Part shown: piece by piece, positions 17,699 to 26,851 of the stretch
Layout: each line of letters starts with the position of its first letter
Position numbering within the stretch: position 1 is the first letter of the stretch
DNA from: Kangiella shandongensis
Lineage (GTDB): Bacteria; Pseudomonadota; Gammaproteobacteria; Enterobacterales; Kangiellaceae
Assembly (NCBI RefSeq): GCF_020005365.1
Contig: NZ_JACNML010000001.1
Coordinates: forward strand, 310,001 to 374,000
Length of the DNA: 64,000 nucleotides
Direction of reading: 5' to 3'
The notes under the pieces: generated by a model
Databases searched by the model: none
What the model saw: only the letters and a program-made list of their open reading frames with translations
Told to the model about the DNA's origin: nothing
Program-made: the position numbers and the translations under genes

Positions 17699-20413
17699 TT
17701 ACTTCTTATTAATAAAGTCTCTCAATACGTAATGTAAAATACCGCCATTTTTGTAGTATTCCAGCTCAACCTTGGAGTCCAGGCGTGAGCGAGCCTTAAA
17801 GTGTATGGTTCTACCATCATTGCTTTTCGCTTCAACCGTAAGCATTTGGTTTACATCAAGACCATTAGCAATACCCTTGATAGTAAAACTTTCGTCACCG
17901 CTTAGCCCTAACGTTTCGGCGTCCTGACCGTCGACAAACTCCAATGGCATCACGCCCATACCGACCAGATTACTGCGATGAATTCGCTCATAACTTTCGG
18001 CAATCACAGCCTTAATACCTAACAGCGTCGTACCCTTAGCCGCCCAGTCACGCGATGAACCGCTGCCATACTCTTGTCCCGCTAACACAATCAACGGGAT
18101 ACCTTCAGCCTGGTATTTTTGTGACGCATCAAATACTGTCATGGTTTCACCGCTAGGGATATAACGGGTATAACCACCTTCTTTATCAACCAGTTGATTT
18201 TTAATGCGGACGTTAGCGAAAGTACCACGAACCATCACTTCATCATTACCTCGACGCGAACCGTAGGAATTAAACATCCGCGGCTCAATGCCTCGTCCTT
18301 TCAGGTACTGGCCCGCGGGGCTATCCTCAGAAAAGCCGCCGGCTGGAGAAATGTGGTCAGTCGTAATCGAATCACCGAGTTTCAATAGCACGTTGGCGCC
18401 AACAATATCCTGCGGTTGCCCAACCTCCGGCTTCAACCCCTGGAAGAATGGTGCCTGCTTAATGTAAGTAGAAGAATCATCCCACTGATAAACTTTGTCT
18501 TTCGACACTTCCATATCGCGCCATTGCTTGTTGCCATCGAAGATTTTACCATAGTTTCTGGCGAAGTCAGCAGGCGTCAGAACTTTATTCATAACCTCCT
18601 CAATTTCTTCGTTTGAAGGCCAGATATCTTTAAAATACACCGGTTTTCCGTCTGGTGTATGAGTTACAGGCTCATTTTCAAAGTCAATATCCACGCGACC
18701 AGCAAGCGCATAAACCACCACCAGCATTGGTGACATCAGGAAATTCATTTTCACGTCCGGGTGCACGCGAGCCTCAAAATTTCGGTTACCCGACAGGACG
18801 GATGCCACCACCAGATCGTTTTCGGTCACCGCTTTACCCACCGCATCCGGTAGCGGACCTGAGTTACCAATACAGGAGGTACAGCCATAACCGACCAGGA
18901 AGAAATCTAATGCTTCCAGATCATCCAGTAAGCCCGAATGGTGTAAATAGTCGGTAACGACCTTTGAGCCCGGTGCCAACGAGGTTTTAACCCAGGGCTT
19001 AACTTTTAAACCGAGATCATTGGCTTTTTTCGCCACGAGACCAGAGCCAATCATCACCGTCGGGTTCGACGTATTGGTACAAGAGGTAATCGCAGCAATT
19101 GAAATCGAACCATCGTGTAACTCATAATCCTGATCACTGTCTTTATCATCGACCTTAATCGTTTTCAGTAGGCCATTATCATTATCGGCCGGACTGCGAT
19201 CTTCCAGAGGCTGATAACCGCGCCCATAATTCAACTCCATTAGGGATTTAAACTGGGCTTTTAAGTTACTGATGGCAATTTTGTCTTGAGGACGCTTTGG
19301 ACCAGAGGCAGTAGGAACCACTGTACTCAGATCCAACTCAACCACACTGCTATATTCAATATCCTCTTCGTTTTCGCGCCACAGCATGTTGTTCTTGGTG
19401 TAAGCTTCAACACGCTCAATCGTTTCTTCGCTACGATTGGTGTCGCGCATGTAATCCAATGTACGATCATCAATTGGGAAATAAGTCACGGTACAACCAA
19501 ATTCCGGCGACATATTGGAAATGGTCGCACGGTCGGTCACGGTCAGATGATCCAACCCATCGCCGAACACCTCGACAAACTTGCCCACGACCCCGTGCCT
19601 ACGCAATAAATCAGTAATGGTTAGCACCATGTCGGTTGCTGTAGTGCCGATCGGTAACTTACCCGTCAGTTTTAAACCGACCACTTCAGGTAATAAGAAA
19701 AAGATAGGCTGGCCAAGGATAGCCGCTTCGGCTTCAATGCCACCAACGCCCCAGCCAACAACTCCAATACCGTTAACCATCGGCGTATGTGAGTCGGTAC
19801 CGACAAGAGTGTCTGGAAATAAGGCCCCATCACGCTCTACAACGCCCTGTGCCAGATACTCCAGATTCACCTGGTGGCAAATACCCATACCTGGCGGCAC
19901 CACCGTAAAGTTATTAAACGCCGTCTGTGCCCACTTTAAGAACTGATAACGCTCCTTATTGCGCTCATATTCCATATCGATATTTTTATTTAGGGAATCT
20001 TTATCACCGTAGAAATCCACCTGAACCGAGTGATCAATCACCAAATCGACAGGAATCAAAGGATTCACTTTCTGACCATCAACACCGTGGTTACTGGCTT
20101 CAGCTCGAACCGACGCCAAGTCGACCACCGCCGGTACCCCCGTAAAATCCTGCATCAGCACTCGTGCAGGCTTATAGGGAACCTCTTTCTTTTCCGGGTT
20201 CGGCTTCCATTGCAACAAAGTATTCACATGATCGCTGGTTACCGCCAGCCCATCATAGTTTCTCAATGCATTCTCAAGAAGGATTCGGATAGAAAAAGGC
20301 ATCTTCTTGATACCATGGCCTTGCGCCTCTAAATCTCTCAGACTCCATATATCGAAGTTCTTACCGCCAACAGCGAGAGACTGCTTACAATTAATAACCT
20401 CTTCACTCATCAT
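17699..20413 (-). CDS. acnA: Aconitate hydratase AcnA
   Basis: This 904-residue enzyme interconverts citrate and isocitrate in the TCA cycle, using a [4Fe-4S] cluster. Iron-sulfur ligands appear as SCTNTSNP (near residue 445) and GCTSCIGNSGP (near 510). The SDSHTPMVNGIG-type substrate segment and the C-terminal swivel domain with GSGSSRDWAAKG are intact. Length and sequence order identify the AcnA/IRP1 group, not AcnB. It starts at MMSEEV, with a GGGAGCCC stretch upstream. Divergent from purC, with a 238-base gap. Confidence 0.96.
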   Translation of the reverse strand: MMSEEVINCKQSLAVGGKNFDIWSLRDLEAQGHGIKKMPFSIRILLENALRNYDGLAVTSDHVNTLLQWKPNPEKKEVPYKPARVLMQDFTGVPAVVDLASVRAEASNHGVDGQKVNPLIPVDLVIDHSVQVDFYGDKDSLNKNIDMEYERNKERYQFLKWAQTAFNNFTVVPPGMGICHQVNLEYLAQGVVERDGALFPDTLVGTDSHTPMVNGIGVVGWGVGGIEAEAAILGQPIFFLLPEVVGLKLTGKLPIGTTATDMVLTITDLLRRHGVVGKFVEVFGDGLDHLTVTDRATISNMSPEFGCTVTYFPIDDRTLDYMRDTNRSEETIERVEAYTKNNMLWRENEEDIEYSSVVELDLSTVVPTASGPKRPQDKIAISNLKAQFKSLMELNYGRGYQPLEDRSPADNDNGLLKTIKVDDKDSDQDYELHDGSISIAAITSCTNTSNPTVMIGSGLVAKKANDLGLKVKPWVKTSLAPGSKVVTDYLHHSGLLDDLEALDFFLVGYGCTSCIGNSGPLPDAVGKAVTENDLVVASVLSGNRNFEARVHPDVKMNFLMSPMLVVVYALAGRVDIDFENEPVTHTPDGKPVYFKDIWPSNEEIEEVMNKVLTPADFARNYGKIFDGNKQWRDMEVSKDKVYQWDDSSTYIKQAPFFQGLKPEVGQPQDIVGANVLLKLGDSITTDHISPAGGFSEDSPAGQYLKGRGIEPRMFNSYGSRRGNDEVMVRGTFANVRIKNQLVDKEGGYTRYIPSGETMTVFDASQKYQAEGIPLIVLAGQEYGSGSSRDWAAKGTTLLGIKAVIAESYERIHRSNLVGMGVMPLEFVDGQDAETLGLSGDESFTIKGIANGLDVNQMLTVEAKSNDGRTIHFKARSRLDSKVELEYYKNGGILHYVLRDFINKK

Positions 20414-20582
20414 GGGCTCCCTTATAAATCAATAAATTGATGATTTTTTCACGCTATTCTTCACTATACATCAGATAATACGTAACTTAAAATTTAGACC
20501 GTGAAGATCCTGTAAAATTGCTACACAGCCCGTAATACGTGGAGAATTTCGTAAACTCTGGTATCATTGCGTCCTCGTATTT

Positions 20583-20607
20583 GGCTTCCACCACCTACGG
20601 TGAAGCC
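20583..20607 (+). promoter_or_regulatory. Hairpin in the purC leader
   Basis: GGCTTC(C)ACC pairs with GGTGAAGCC around a six-base loop, about 45 bases before the purC start. No PurR-like operator or purine riboswitch core was recognised, so its role is open. Confidence 0.3.
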
Positions 20608-20651
20608 GATAACCCATTGAATTTAACTGCATGACACAATAGGACTATTCC

Positions 20652-21758
20652 ATGAGCCTTGCTGATAAAGTTTTAGCCGTTAATGACGATCTACCGATCC
20701 GTACCAATCAACCTGTCCATAGCGGTAAAGTTCGCTCTGTTTACTGGTTAACCGAAGAAGATAGCGCACGTTTAATTCAAGAACGTGGCTACGACGTTGC
20801 TGCTGACGCACCACTCGCAATCATGGTGATCAGTGATCGTATCTCTGCGTTCGATGCCATCTGGCATGGTGAAGGCGGTATGAACGGTGTACCGGGTAAA
20901 GGTGCCGCGCTCAACGCTATTTCTAATCACTGGTTTAAACTGTTCCGCGAGAATGGCCTGGCTGACAGCCATATCCTTGAAATTCCGCATCCATTCGTGT
21001 GGATTGTGCAAAAAGCAAAGCCCGTCATGATCGAAGCGATTGCGCGTCAATACATCACTGGTTCTATGTGGCGCGCTTACGCTAAAGGTGAACGTGAATT
21101 CTGCGGTATTCGTATCCCAGACGGTCTGGAAAAAGATCAGAAACTTGATGAGTTGTTAATCACACCTTCAACTAAAGGCATCCTGAAAGGTATTCCTGGC
21201 GTACCAGAAGCGGACGACGTTAACATTACGCGTCAAGACATCGACGATAATTACGAAGCATTCCAGTTCCGCAGTAAAGACGACATCAACCTGTATGAAA
21301 AGCTTCTGAAAGAAGGTTTCGATGTGATTAGTTCTGAGTTGGAAAAGTTGGACCAGATGTTTGTCGATACCAAATTTGAATTTGGTTATGTCACTGACAA
21401 AGCAGGCAACGAAAAACTGATCTACATGGATGAAGTAGGTACCCCTGATTCCTCACGTATCTGGGACGGCCCAGCATTCCGCGACAGCGGCAAAGTGGTC
21501 GAAAACTCAAAAGAAGGTTTCCGTCAGTTCCTGCTGAACCACTTCGAAGACTCAGACATTCTATTAAACAAAGATCGCATGGACGAGCGTCAGGCACTGG
21601 CTCGTGATAACGCGCTGCCAACTGAAGCTCTGATGGACGTATCCAATACCTACACCGGTATTGCTGAAAAGATTACTGGCGAAAAAATTGAATTGTCAGA
21701 TAATCCAAAAGCCGAAATCATCCAAATCTTAAAAGACGAATTTAAGTTGGTTGATTAA
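20652..21758 (+). CDS. purC: Phosphoribosylaminoimidazole-succinocarboxamide synthase
   Basis: PurC joins aspartate to CAIR with ATP in purine synthesis. The 368-residue protein has the [10 protein letters not shown] phosphate-binding start, [11 protein letters not shown], the [32 protein letters not shown] core and the [27 protein letters not shown] nucleotide site. It is the long form (about 367 residues) found in several gammaproteobacteria, not the 237-residue E. coli type. An AGGA site precedes the ATG. It is transcribed alone and is followed by a GC-rich hairpin before the convergent YVTN gene. Confidence 0.95.
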   Translation: MSLADKVLAVNDDLPIRTNQPVHSGKVRSVYWLTEEDSARLIQERGYDVAADAPLAIMVISDRISAFDAIWHGEGGMNGVPGKGAALNAISNHWFKLFRENGLADSHILEIPHPFVWIVQKAKPVMIEAIARQYITGSMWRAYAKGEREFCGIRIPDGLEKDQKLDELLITPSTKGILKGIPGVPEADDVNITRQDIDDNYEAFQFRSKDDINLYEKLLKEGFDVISSELEKLDQMFVDTKFEFGYVTDKAGNEKLIYMDEVGTPDSSRIWDGPAFRDSGKVVENSKEGFRQFLLNHFEDSDILLNKDRMDERQALARDNALPTEALMDVSNTYTGIAEKITGEKIELSDNPKAEIIQILKDEFKLVD

Positions 21759-21776
21759 GCTTTAACAGTACGATAA

Positions 21777-21800
21777 TTGGCGGCTCACTAGGGCCGCCAA
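21777..21800. terminator. Hairpin between convergent purC and YVTN genes
   Basis: TTGGCGGC and GCCGCCAA form a perfect 8-bp stem with an 8-base loop in the 48-base gap between converging stops. The T-run is poor on both sides, but position suggests a shared transcription end. Confidence 0.55.
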
Positions 21801-21806
21801 CTTACT

Positions 21807-22982
21807 CTAATGTCCTGCCAGATGATTCCACTCGGGTAACAACACAATACAGTTTGGGTTAAACCCATTTTCTTTAAAAGTGTCGATTCGATGAGTCACT
21901 AAGTGGTTTTCCATATCCACCACCGTAATTTCTCCATCGCTCATCCCGGGTAAATTCAGTAGTGAATTCTGAACGAAACCCAGCTTACCATCTTTAGTAA
22001 ATGCAATATGATGTGCGCCTTCAGCAGTGCTGTAAGTTTTAACCAGCTTCGGCTCAGTGACCTTATCTGCAATATCAAAGACATGAACTTTACCAGGCTT
22101 GGCTGTCGTCACATACATGGTCTTTGCATCATCGCTGAAATAGATTTCGAGCGGCATTGCAGCCTCTTCTGAAGCAAAGTCAAACGCTTCAGCAGCATCA
22201 AAATCCTGGGTTTGTTTATTCCAGGTTAAAGTCCATAAAGTCCCCCCCTGCATATTAGTTACATAAGCAACGACAGGGTCGCTATTAGGCACAAACAAAA
22301 CTTCCACAGGAGCCTCACCGGCTGGCGTCTCCTTATTGGAGACCTTAATCGCACCTAAAGTTTTATTCGTACTCGCTTCAAACACAGAAATATGATCACC
22401 AGCTTTCGTCATATCAGGACTGACAGTACTGGTCACTAATATACGATCAATGTCATTATTAATAGCGATTCCGTGTGGGTAGGGTTTTGGCGTTTTCAAT
22501 TCAGCCAGAACTTTATCGCTTTTGACATCGCCGACATAGACAGTGTCCGATCCCATGCAAGTCAGATACCACTTACTGTTATCGTCTGAGAAAACTACAT
22601 CCTCACCCACTTTACAGTTATCGACATTGATCACTTTCAAACGGTAAGGAAACTCCTTAAGGTTCATCACCCTTAACTCATTCCCTCGACCTAATGCGGT
22701 GATATAGGCTTTACTCATGGTTTTATCATAGAAGATATGATGCGCGACGAGATCTGGAGGTAAAGGAATCTCCATCAGAATTTGACCAAAAGCATCCGAG
22801 TCAGGATCCACATTCATAACCGCAATGCCCTCCTCCCTTTGCTGTTGCCCACTGAGCTTTAAAGACTTCAGTGAGTCAGCCGGCTTACTTTCGTAATTAA
22901 TTAAAGCCAAGATCTCTCCTCGGCTCGAAGTCGATAGTGAACCGAGCAATATGATGAAGAATAACATAATCAATCGTGACAT
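21807..22982 (-). CDS. Secreted YVTN/beta-propeller repeat protein
   Basis: A Sec signal peptide (about residues 1-22) is followed by a seven-blade-like propeller of about 365 residues. Repeated units such as DTVYVGDVKSDKVLAELKTPKPYPHGIAINND and KVHVFDIADKVTEPKLVKTYSTAEGAHHIAFTKDG match YncE/YVTN and Lactonase-type propellers. Such periplasmic proteins bind ligands or metals or act as scaffolds; no enzyme motif is seen. Two cysteines (NCKVG and TCMGSD) may form a disulfide. It is divergent from a cupredoxin-like gene, with two palindromes in the shared 115-base control region, so the three genes may form one module. Confidence 0.8.
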   Translation of the reverse strand: MSRLIMLFFIILLGSLSTSSRGEILALINYESKPADSLKSLKLSGQQQREEGIAVMNVDPDSDAFGQILMEIPLPPDLVAHHIFYDKTMSKAYITALGRGNELRVMNLKEFPYRLKVINVDNCKVGEDVVFSDDNSKWYLTCMGSDTVYVGDVKSDKVLAELKTPKPYPHGIAINNDIDRILVTSTVSPDMTKAGDHISVFEASTNKTLGAIKVSNKETPAGEAPVEVLFVPNSDPVVAYVTNMQGGTLWTLTWNKQTQDFDAAEAFDFASEEAAMPLEIYFSDDAKTMYVTTAKPGKVHVFDIADKVTEPKLVKTYSTAEGAHHIAFTKDGKLGFVQNSLLNLPGMSDGEITVVDMENHLVTHRIDTFKENGFNPNCIVLLPEWNHLAGH

Positions 22983-22995
22983 AACTTCCTCCTTG

Positions 22996-23018
22996 TTAAC
23001 CAGTCTTGAATCGGTTAA
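22996..23018. repeat. Palindrome in divergent control region (left)
   Basis: TTAACC-N11-GGTTAA, 14 bases upstream of the leftward YVTN start codon. An operator-like site close to the YVTN ribosome-binding site. Confidence 0.4.
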
Positions 23019-23048
23019 TAATTGTACAGCACTTTGCTAGAATGAACC

Positions 23049-23073
23049 TTGATTATGTATACATTTTAATCAA
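23049..23073. repeat. Palindrome in divergent control region (right)
   Basis: TTGATTA-N11-TAATCAA, with TGTATACA nested inside, 24 bases before the cupredoxin gene. The two nested symmetries suggest a dimeric regulator site. Confidence 0.48.
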
Positions 23074-23097
23074 TAGACTCAGTGGAGAATAAGTAAA

Positions 23098-23469
23098 ATG
23101 AAACTGTCAAATTCTTTTACAGTTGTTTTGAATATACTCTTTACTTTGCTGGTTATAACAAGTCCCTTACCACTCGGCGCGACCAACGATATTACCACTC
23201 ATCGAATTGTTATTCATGAGGGTAAAGTTAAAGGAGAACAAACTCTGAAGTTTAATCAGGGTACCAGCATCAATATCGAGATTAAGTCGGACAAGAATAT
23301 GGAACTTCATGTACATGGCTACGATATCAAATTGGATCTAAAAGCAGGTATCACTGCCAAGCTCAGTTTTGATGCTCAGGTTGCGGGGCGCTTTTCAGTA
23401 ACACGCCACGACGCTCATGGTAACGACAGCCATGGTGCGCTATTTTACATTGAGATCTACCCACAATGA
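23098..23469 (+). CDS. Periplasmic cupredoxin-like protein
   Basis: A signal peptide (about residues 1-30, cleavage after LGA) leads a beta-rich domain of about 93 residues. ELHVHGYDIKLDLKAG followed by AGRFSVTRHDAH is the pattern of cupredoxin-like domains in which His residues (HVH, RHDAH) may bind copper; the usual Cys ligand is missing, so a blue type-1 site is unlikely. The ATG follows a GGAGAATAAG site. It overlaps the next membrane gene by four bases (ATGA), so the two are coupled. A role in metal delivery or sensing is inferred. Confidence 0.7.
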   Translation: MKLSNSFTVVLNILFTLLVITSPLPLGATNDITTHRIVIHEGKVKGEQTLKFNQGTSINIEIKSDKNMELHVHGYDIKLDLKAGITAKLSFDAQVAGRFSVTRHDAHGNDSHGALFYIEIYPQ

Positions 23470-24917
23470 GACGTCTGGGGATTAAATCCATATGCACGTT
23501 ACTTCTAGCCATTGCCTATAGCCATTTAATTTTCAATACAGTTCAGGCACACTCCTTTGGTGAGCGTTACGACTTACCCTTACCCCTATCAATGTATTTA
23601 ACTTCGGCAGCTGTTGTCGTGCTGGTTTCTTTTGTCATTACGGCAGTCTTTTTACGACAATCACGCCTAGCAAACTTATCACCTTATATTGAACTGAAGA
23701 GTTTTCTCCCGCGCGGTTCTTTAAGTCGGAAAATCATCACAAGCATTCTGCAATTAATTGGCGTTACACTATTTGCTTTAACATTGGTTACGGCTTATGT
23801 CGGAGACAACAATACTTTCAATAATTTTTCCCCAACATTTGTCTGGATAATCTGGTGGGTAGGATTCACGTTTATCGTTGCGCTAGTTGGTAATTTCTGG
23901 CCAGCTCTTAACCCGTGGCGAACACTGGCACTATGGAGTCATTTATTTAAAGTAAAAAGTCACCGCCCCTATCCGGAAAAACTAGGTGCATGGCCAGTCG
24001 TTATCATCTTTATTATTTTTGCCTGGTTAGAACTTATTGCACAAGGACCGGAAACTCCCAAGGTCCTCTTCTGGTTAATCACTATCTATAGCTTCTATAC
24101 CTGGCTGGGGATGGCTATTTTTGGCATCAACAACTGGTTACGCCATGGCGATGTATTCAGTCATTTCTTTAACCTCTTTGGTCGCTTTGCATTGTTCAAT
24201 GTGAAAAGTGATAAGGTGCAACTGCGTTTGCCTGGTTCCGGATTAACCCATGACAAGCCATTACATTTTTCCGAAACTTTCTTCGTAGTTTTACTGCTTT
24301 CTACCGTATCTTTTGATGGCATATTAGAAACGCCGCTGTGGAAAAATTTGCTCGACTTTATTGCTGAGAATCAATTGATAAGACCCCTGCTGATCGATTT
24401 ACAGGGCAATGGTATTGATATCATCACACTCATTAAGAGTTTGGCTTTGTTAATAGTTCCTTGTCTGCTATTAAGTGTGTTTCTAATATTTTGTTATCTC
24501 AGCGTGAAAACTGGCGGCAAGAAAATGTCTCTCACAGAAGCTGCGGGGCATTACGTTTTGTCGCTAGTCCCAATTGCTCTGGCTTATCATATAGCTCATT
24601 ATATTTTCTACTTAATGATCGCAGGGCAACAAATCATTCCACTCCTGTCAGATCCATTTGGTTACGGCTGGGATATTTTTGGCACTAAAAATTACACTAT
24701 GGATATTGGAGTCATTAATGCTAAGACGGTATGGTTTATCTCTATATACGCCATCATCATTGGCCATATCATAGCTGTTGTTTTAGCACATTATTCTGCT
24801 ATAAAAATTTACCAAAACCATAAACAAACGTTAATGAGCCAAATCCCAATGCTGATTTTAATGATTGCTTATACCATGCTAAGTCTTTGGATCTTATCTC
24901 AACCAATAGTTGAATAG
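23466..24917 (+). CDS. Polytopic membrane protein of the cupredoxin module
   Basis: The 483-residue protein has an N-terminal signal-like helix ending VQA, followed by the motif HSFGERYDLPLPLSMYLT and about ten membrane helices. Conserved-looking spots are GNFWPALNPWRTL in the second third and HYIFYLMIAGQQIIPLLSDPFGYGWDIFG near the end. I recall similar proteins annotated as fenitrothion hydrolase-like, but no hydrolase active site is visible. Its start overlaps the cupredoxin stop. Histidines at AHSFGERYD and AYHIAHY near membrane surfaces make metal transport a possible, unproven, role. Confidence 0.68.
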   Translation: MRRLGIKSICTLLLAIAYSHLIFNTVQAHSFGERYDLPLPLSMYLTSAAVVVLVSFVITAVFLRQSRLANLSPYIELKSFLPRGSLSRKIITSILQLIGVTLFALTLVTAYVGDNNTFNNFSPTFVWIIWWVGFTFIVALVGNFWPALNPWRTLALWSHLFKVKSHRPYPEKLGAWPVVIIFIIFAWLELIAQGPETPKVLFWLITIYSFYTWLGMAIFGINNWLRHGDVFSHFFNLFGRFALFNVKSDKVQLRLPGSGLTHDKPLHFSETFFVVLLLSTVSFDGILETPLWKNLLDFIAENQLIRPLLIDLQGNGIDIITLIKSLALLIVPCLLLSVFLIFCYLSVKTGGKKMSLTEAAGHYVLSLVPIALAYHIAHYIFYLMIAGQQIIPLLSDPFGYGWDIFGTKNYTMDIGVINAKTVWFISIYAIIIGHIIAVVLAHYSAIKIYQNHKQTLMSQIPMLILMIAYTMLSLWILSQPIVE

Positions 24918-24963
24918 TTTCCTACTCTTAGGTCTCACTGTTCGCATATCTTGTTGAGAGAAT

Positions 24964-25821
24964 CTAGCTATTACAAGTTAATTTATTAGTAACCCCTTTG
25001 TCTTTTTGAGATTTTACAAATATATAAAACTTATCTACTTCATCTTGCAGGTGCTTGGGGAGAGGATCATTGGGAAGGCTATCCAAGCCAAGTCTCTTTC
25101 TTCGCTGATTAATACTTTCTAACTTTTTGTCTGCAAGCAGCTCATGCTCGGCTTGAATTAACTTATATTGATCATCAAACGCAAAAACAAATAGTCCATT
25201 AAGTTTCTTATTCAAAGCTAACCAAGTTAACCACTCTTCATAACTCTCAACTAAAGGCTTCATATCTGGCTTTTCAGTATAAGGACTCGTATTAATTATT
25301 GTATTTAAAGCTGTGAAATTACCTGTCTGTACCAGCATATTTTCCAATATATTTTTTGCAGCATCCTCATCTTCATAAAACATATTATCTGCTAGTTGCC
25401 ACATAGCTACCACGTCATTACTCTCAACAAGTATTTTCAGATCTTCGTTGTTTAAGTCTTGATAATCTCGGAAATTAAACCCACTATAAAACAGCGTGTA
25501 ACCTCTCTTTTCAAGCCAAACCCTTCCTTTTAAGTCAGCCTCAATATATTGATATAAATAACTAGCAATATCAAATGAACAGCTATCGCTAATCTTATAT
25601 CTGTTACCTGCTATAAAATATTCATTCTTACTACTTGTAGCTTCGGAGTTTTTTGAGCGTGCTTCCTTTTGTCTAACAATTTTTTTACTAGTTTTACTAA
25701 CAAGCTCTGCACTATTGCTAATCGTTTGTTTATAGTTATGGGTACCATCTTCAAGTCCACCCCAGATAAAGAAGATTGAAATAATAACTAGAATAATTAA
25801 TAACCCTATGCCTTTCTTCAT
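24964..25821 (-). CDS. Hypothetical membrane-anchored protein
   Basis: I do not recognise a family. The 285 residues begin with one hydrophobic anchor (about residues 5-22), then a Ser/Lys-rich linker, then a helical domain of about 200 residues with cysteines near residue 80 and at the end (CNS). Helical repeats near the middle (VAMWQLADNMFYEDEDAAKNILENMLVQ) resemble Sel1/TPR-type packing. The gene is A+T-richer than its neighbours. Its start shares one base with the sirtuin stop (TAATG), so it is translated after that gene, which could be recent attachment to the operon. Confidence 0.55.
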   Translation of the reverse strand: MKKGIGLLIILVIISIFFIWGGLEDGTHNYKQTISNSAELVSKTSKKIVRQKEARSKNSEATSSKNEYFIAGNRYKISDSCSFDIASYLYQYIEADLKGRVWLEKRGYTLFYSGFNFRDYQDLNNEDLKILVESNDVVAMWQLADNMFYEDEDAAKNILENMLVQTGNFTALNTIINTSPYTEKPDMKPLVESYEEWLTWLALNKKLNGLFVFAFDDQYKLIQAEHELLADKKLESINQRRKRLGLDSLPNDPLPKHLQDEVDKFYIFVKSQKDKGVTNKLTCNS

Positions 25822-26552
25822 TAAAGAGACTCCAGAAAGAATTTAGAGGCTATCCCTTTAACGCAATAATCCACTACCGAACTCTCCGTTGGCTCTGGGT
25901 TAATTTCTATCACGGTAGCGCCTTGGCTTTTGGCGAGCGCGGCGAGCCCTGCGGCCGGATAGACTTGGCTGGAAGTTCCTACCGATAAAAATAGGTCACA
26001 GGAGTAAGAGGCGCTTTCGGCGTCGCGCCAGGCGTGTTCGGGTAAGGCTTCGCCAAACCAGACCACAGAAGGACGAATCTGTCCACCACATTCAGGACAT
26101 TCTATTACTTCTTCAATGTCATCTACACCTTCTTTGTATTCAGTTCGACATTGTAGGCAGTGATTGCCCCAGATATTACCGTGTAATTCAGTAACGTTTT
26201 GAGAGCCACCAGCCTGGTGCAGGCCATCAACATTTTGCGTGATTAGTGTGACGCTTTGTGAATTGGATTGTTGCCATTTGGCGATGGCTTTGTGTGCGTC
26301 GTTGGGCTCTTTGGTTTTCAGTTCACTTCGACGCCATTGATACCACTGCCATACGCGGTTCGGATTTTCCAGGAAACCTTCGAGACTCGCCATTTTTTGT
26401 GGATCGTACTGGCTCCACAGGCTTTCTTTCGTTTCATCTTTGTAGGATCTAAATGTGGCAACGCCGGATTCTGCAGAGACTCCGGCGCCGGTAAGAATAG
26501 TCACGCATTTTGCATTTTTAATATGATAGAGAGCGTCATTATCAATTTCCAT
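25821..26552 (-). CDS. cobB: NAD-dependent protein deacylase (sirtuin, CobB-like)
   Basis: The 243-residue protein has every sirtuin motif: GAGVSAESGVATFR at about 22-35, TQNVDG at 105-110, catalytic H124 in ELHG, a zinc ribbon with C132, C135, C152, C155, and the SVGTSSQVYPA and VIEINPEPT nucleotide segments. It removes acyl groups from lysines using NAD+. Y71-x-x-R74 matches the class III Y-x-x-R pair that binds succinyl and malonyl groups, so desuccinylase activity is likely alongside deacetylation. It lies in a leftward run with dUTPase, djlA, murU and amgK. Confidence 0.93.
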   Translation of the reverse strand: MEIDNDALYHIKNAKCVTILTGAGVSAESGVATFRSYKDETKESLWSQYDPQKMASLEGFLENPNRVWQWYQWRRSELKTKEPNDAHKAIAKWQQSNSQSVTLITQNVDGLHQAGGSQNVTELHGNIWGNHCLQCRTEYKEGVDDIEEVIECPECGGQIRPSVVWFGEALPEHAWRDAESASYSCDLFLSVGTSSQVYPAAGLAALAKSQGATVIEINPEPTESSVVDYCVKGIASKFFLESL

Positions 26553-26564
26553 TGATATAAAAGC

Positions 26565-26837
26565 TTACTCCAACGATAAGTGGCTAAAGTCAAAACGGGT
26601 GTCGATCACTTCGCCGTCAGCACCGGTCGCTTTTAATGCTTTTAAGTAACGCTCTGCCGTTTCACTATTCACATTCAGCTTTACGTCACGTGGCGACTCA
26701 CCGGAAACTTCGAGTAATTTCTTCGCGACCTTTTGTTCGATGTTAAATAACTCGGCTAACTCTTGCTCGATATAAAACTTACCACGTTCAGAGTCGCCAT
26801 ACCCTTTTATGACGACCTTGTATCCACCTTCAGACAT
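26565..26837 (-). CDS. Small protein with an L7/L12 C-terminal-like fold
   Basis: The 90-residue protein has no signal or membrane segment. The pattern VVIKGYG..., then a KVAKKLLEVSGESPRDVKLNVNSETAERYLKALKATGADGEVID, alternates helices and strands like the C-terminal domain of ribosomal protein bL12, in which KxVRxxTGLGLKEAK is replaced. This is fold resemblance by eye, not a family match. An AGGTCCC stretch lies before the ATG. It sits 12 bases before the sirtuin gene in the same operon and 14 after the dUTPase. Confidence 0.6.
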   Translation of the reverse strand: MSEGGYKVVIKGYGDSERGKFYIEQELAELFNIEQKVAKKLLEVSGESPRDVKLNVNSETAERYLKALKATGADGEVIDTRFDFSHLSLE

Positions 26838-26851
26838 ATAGGGACCTCTTT

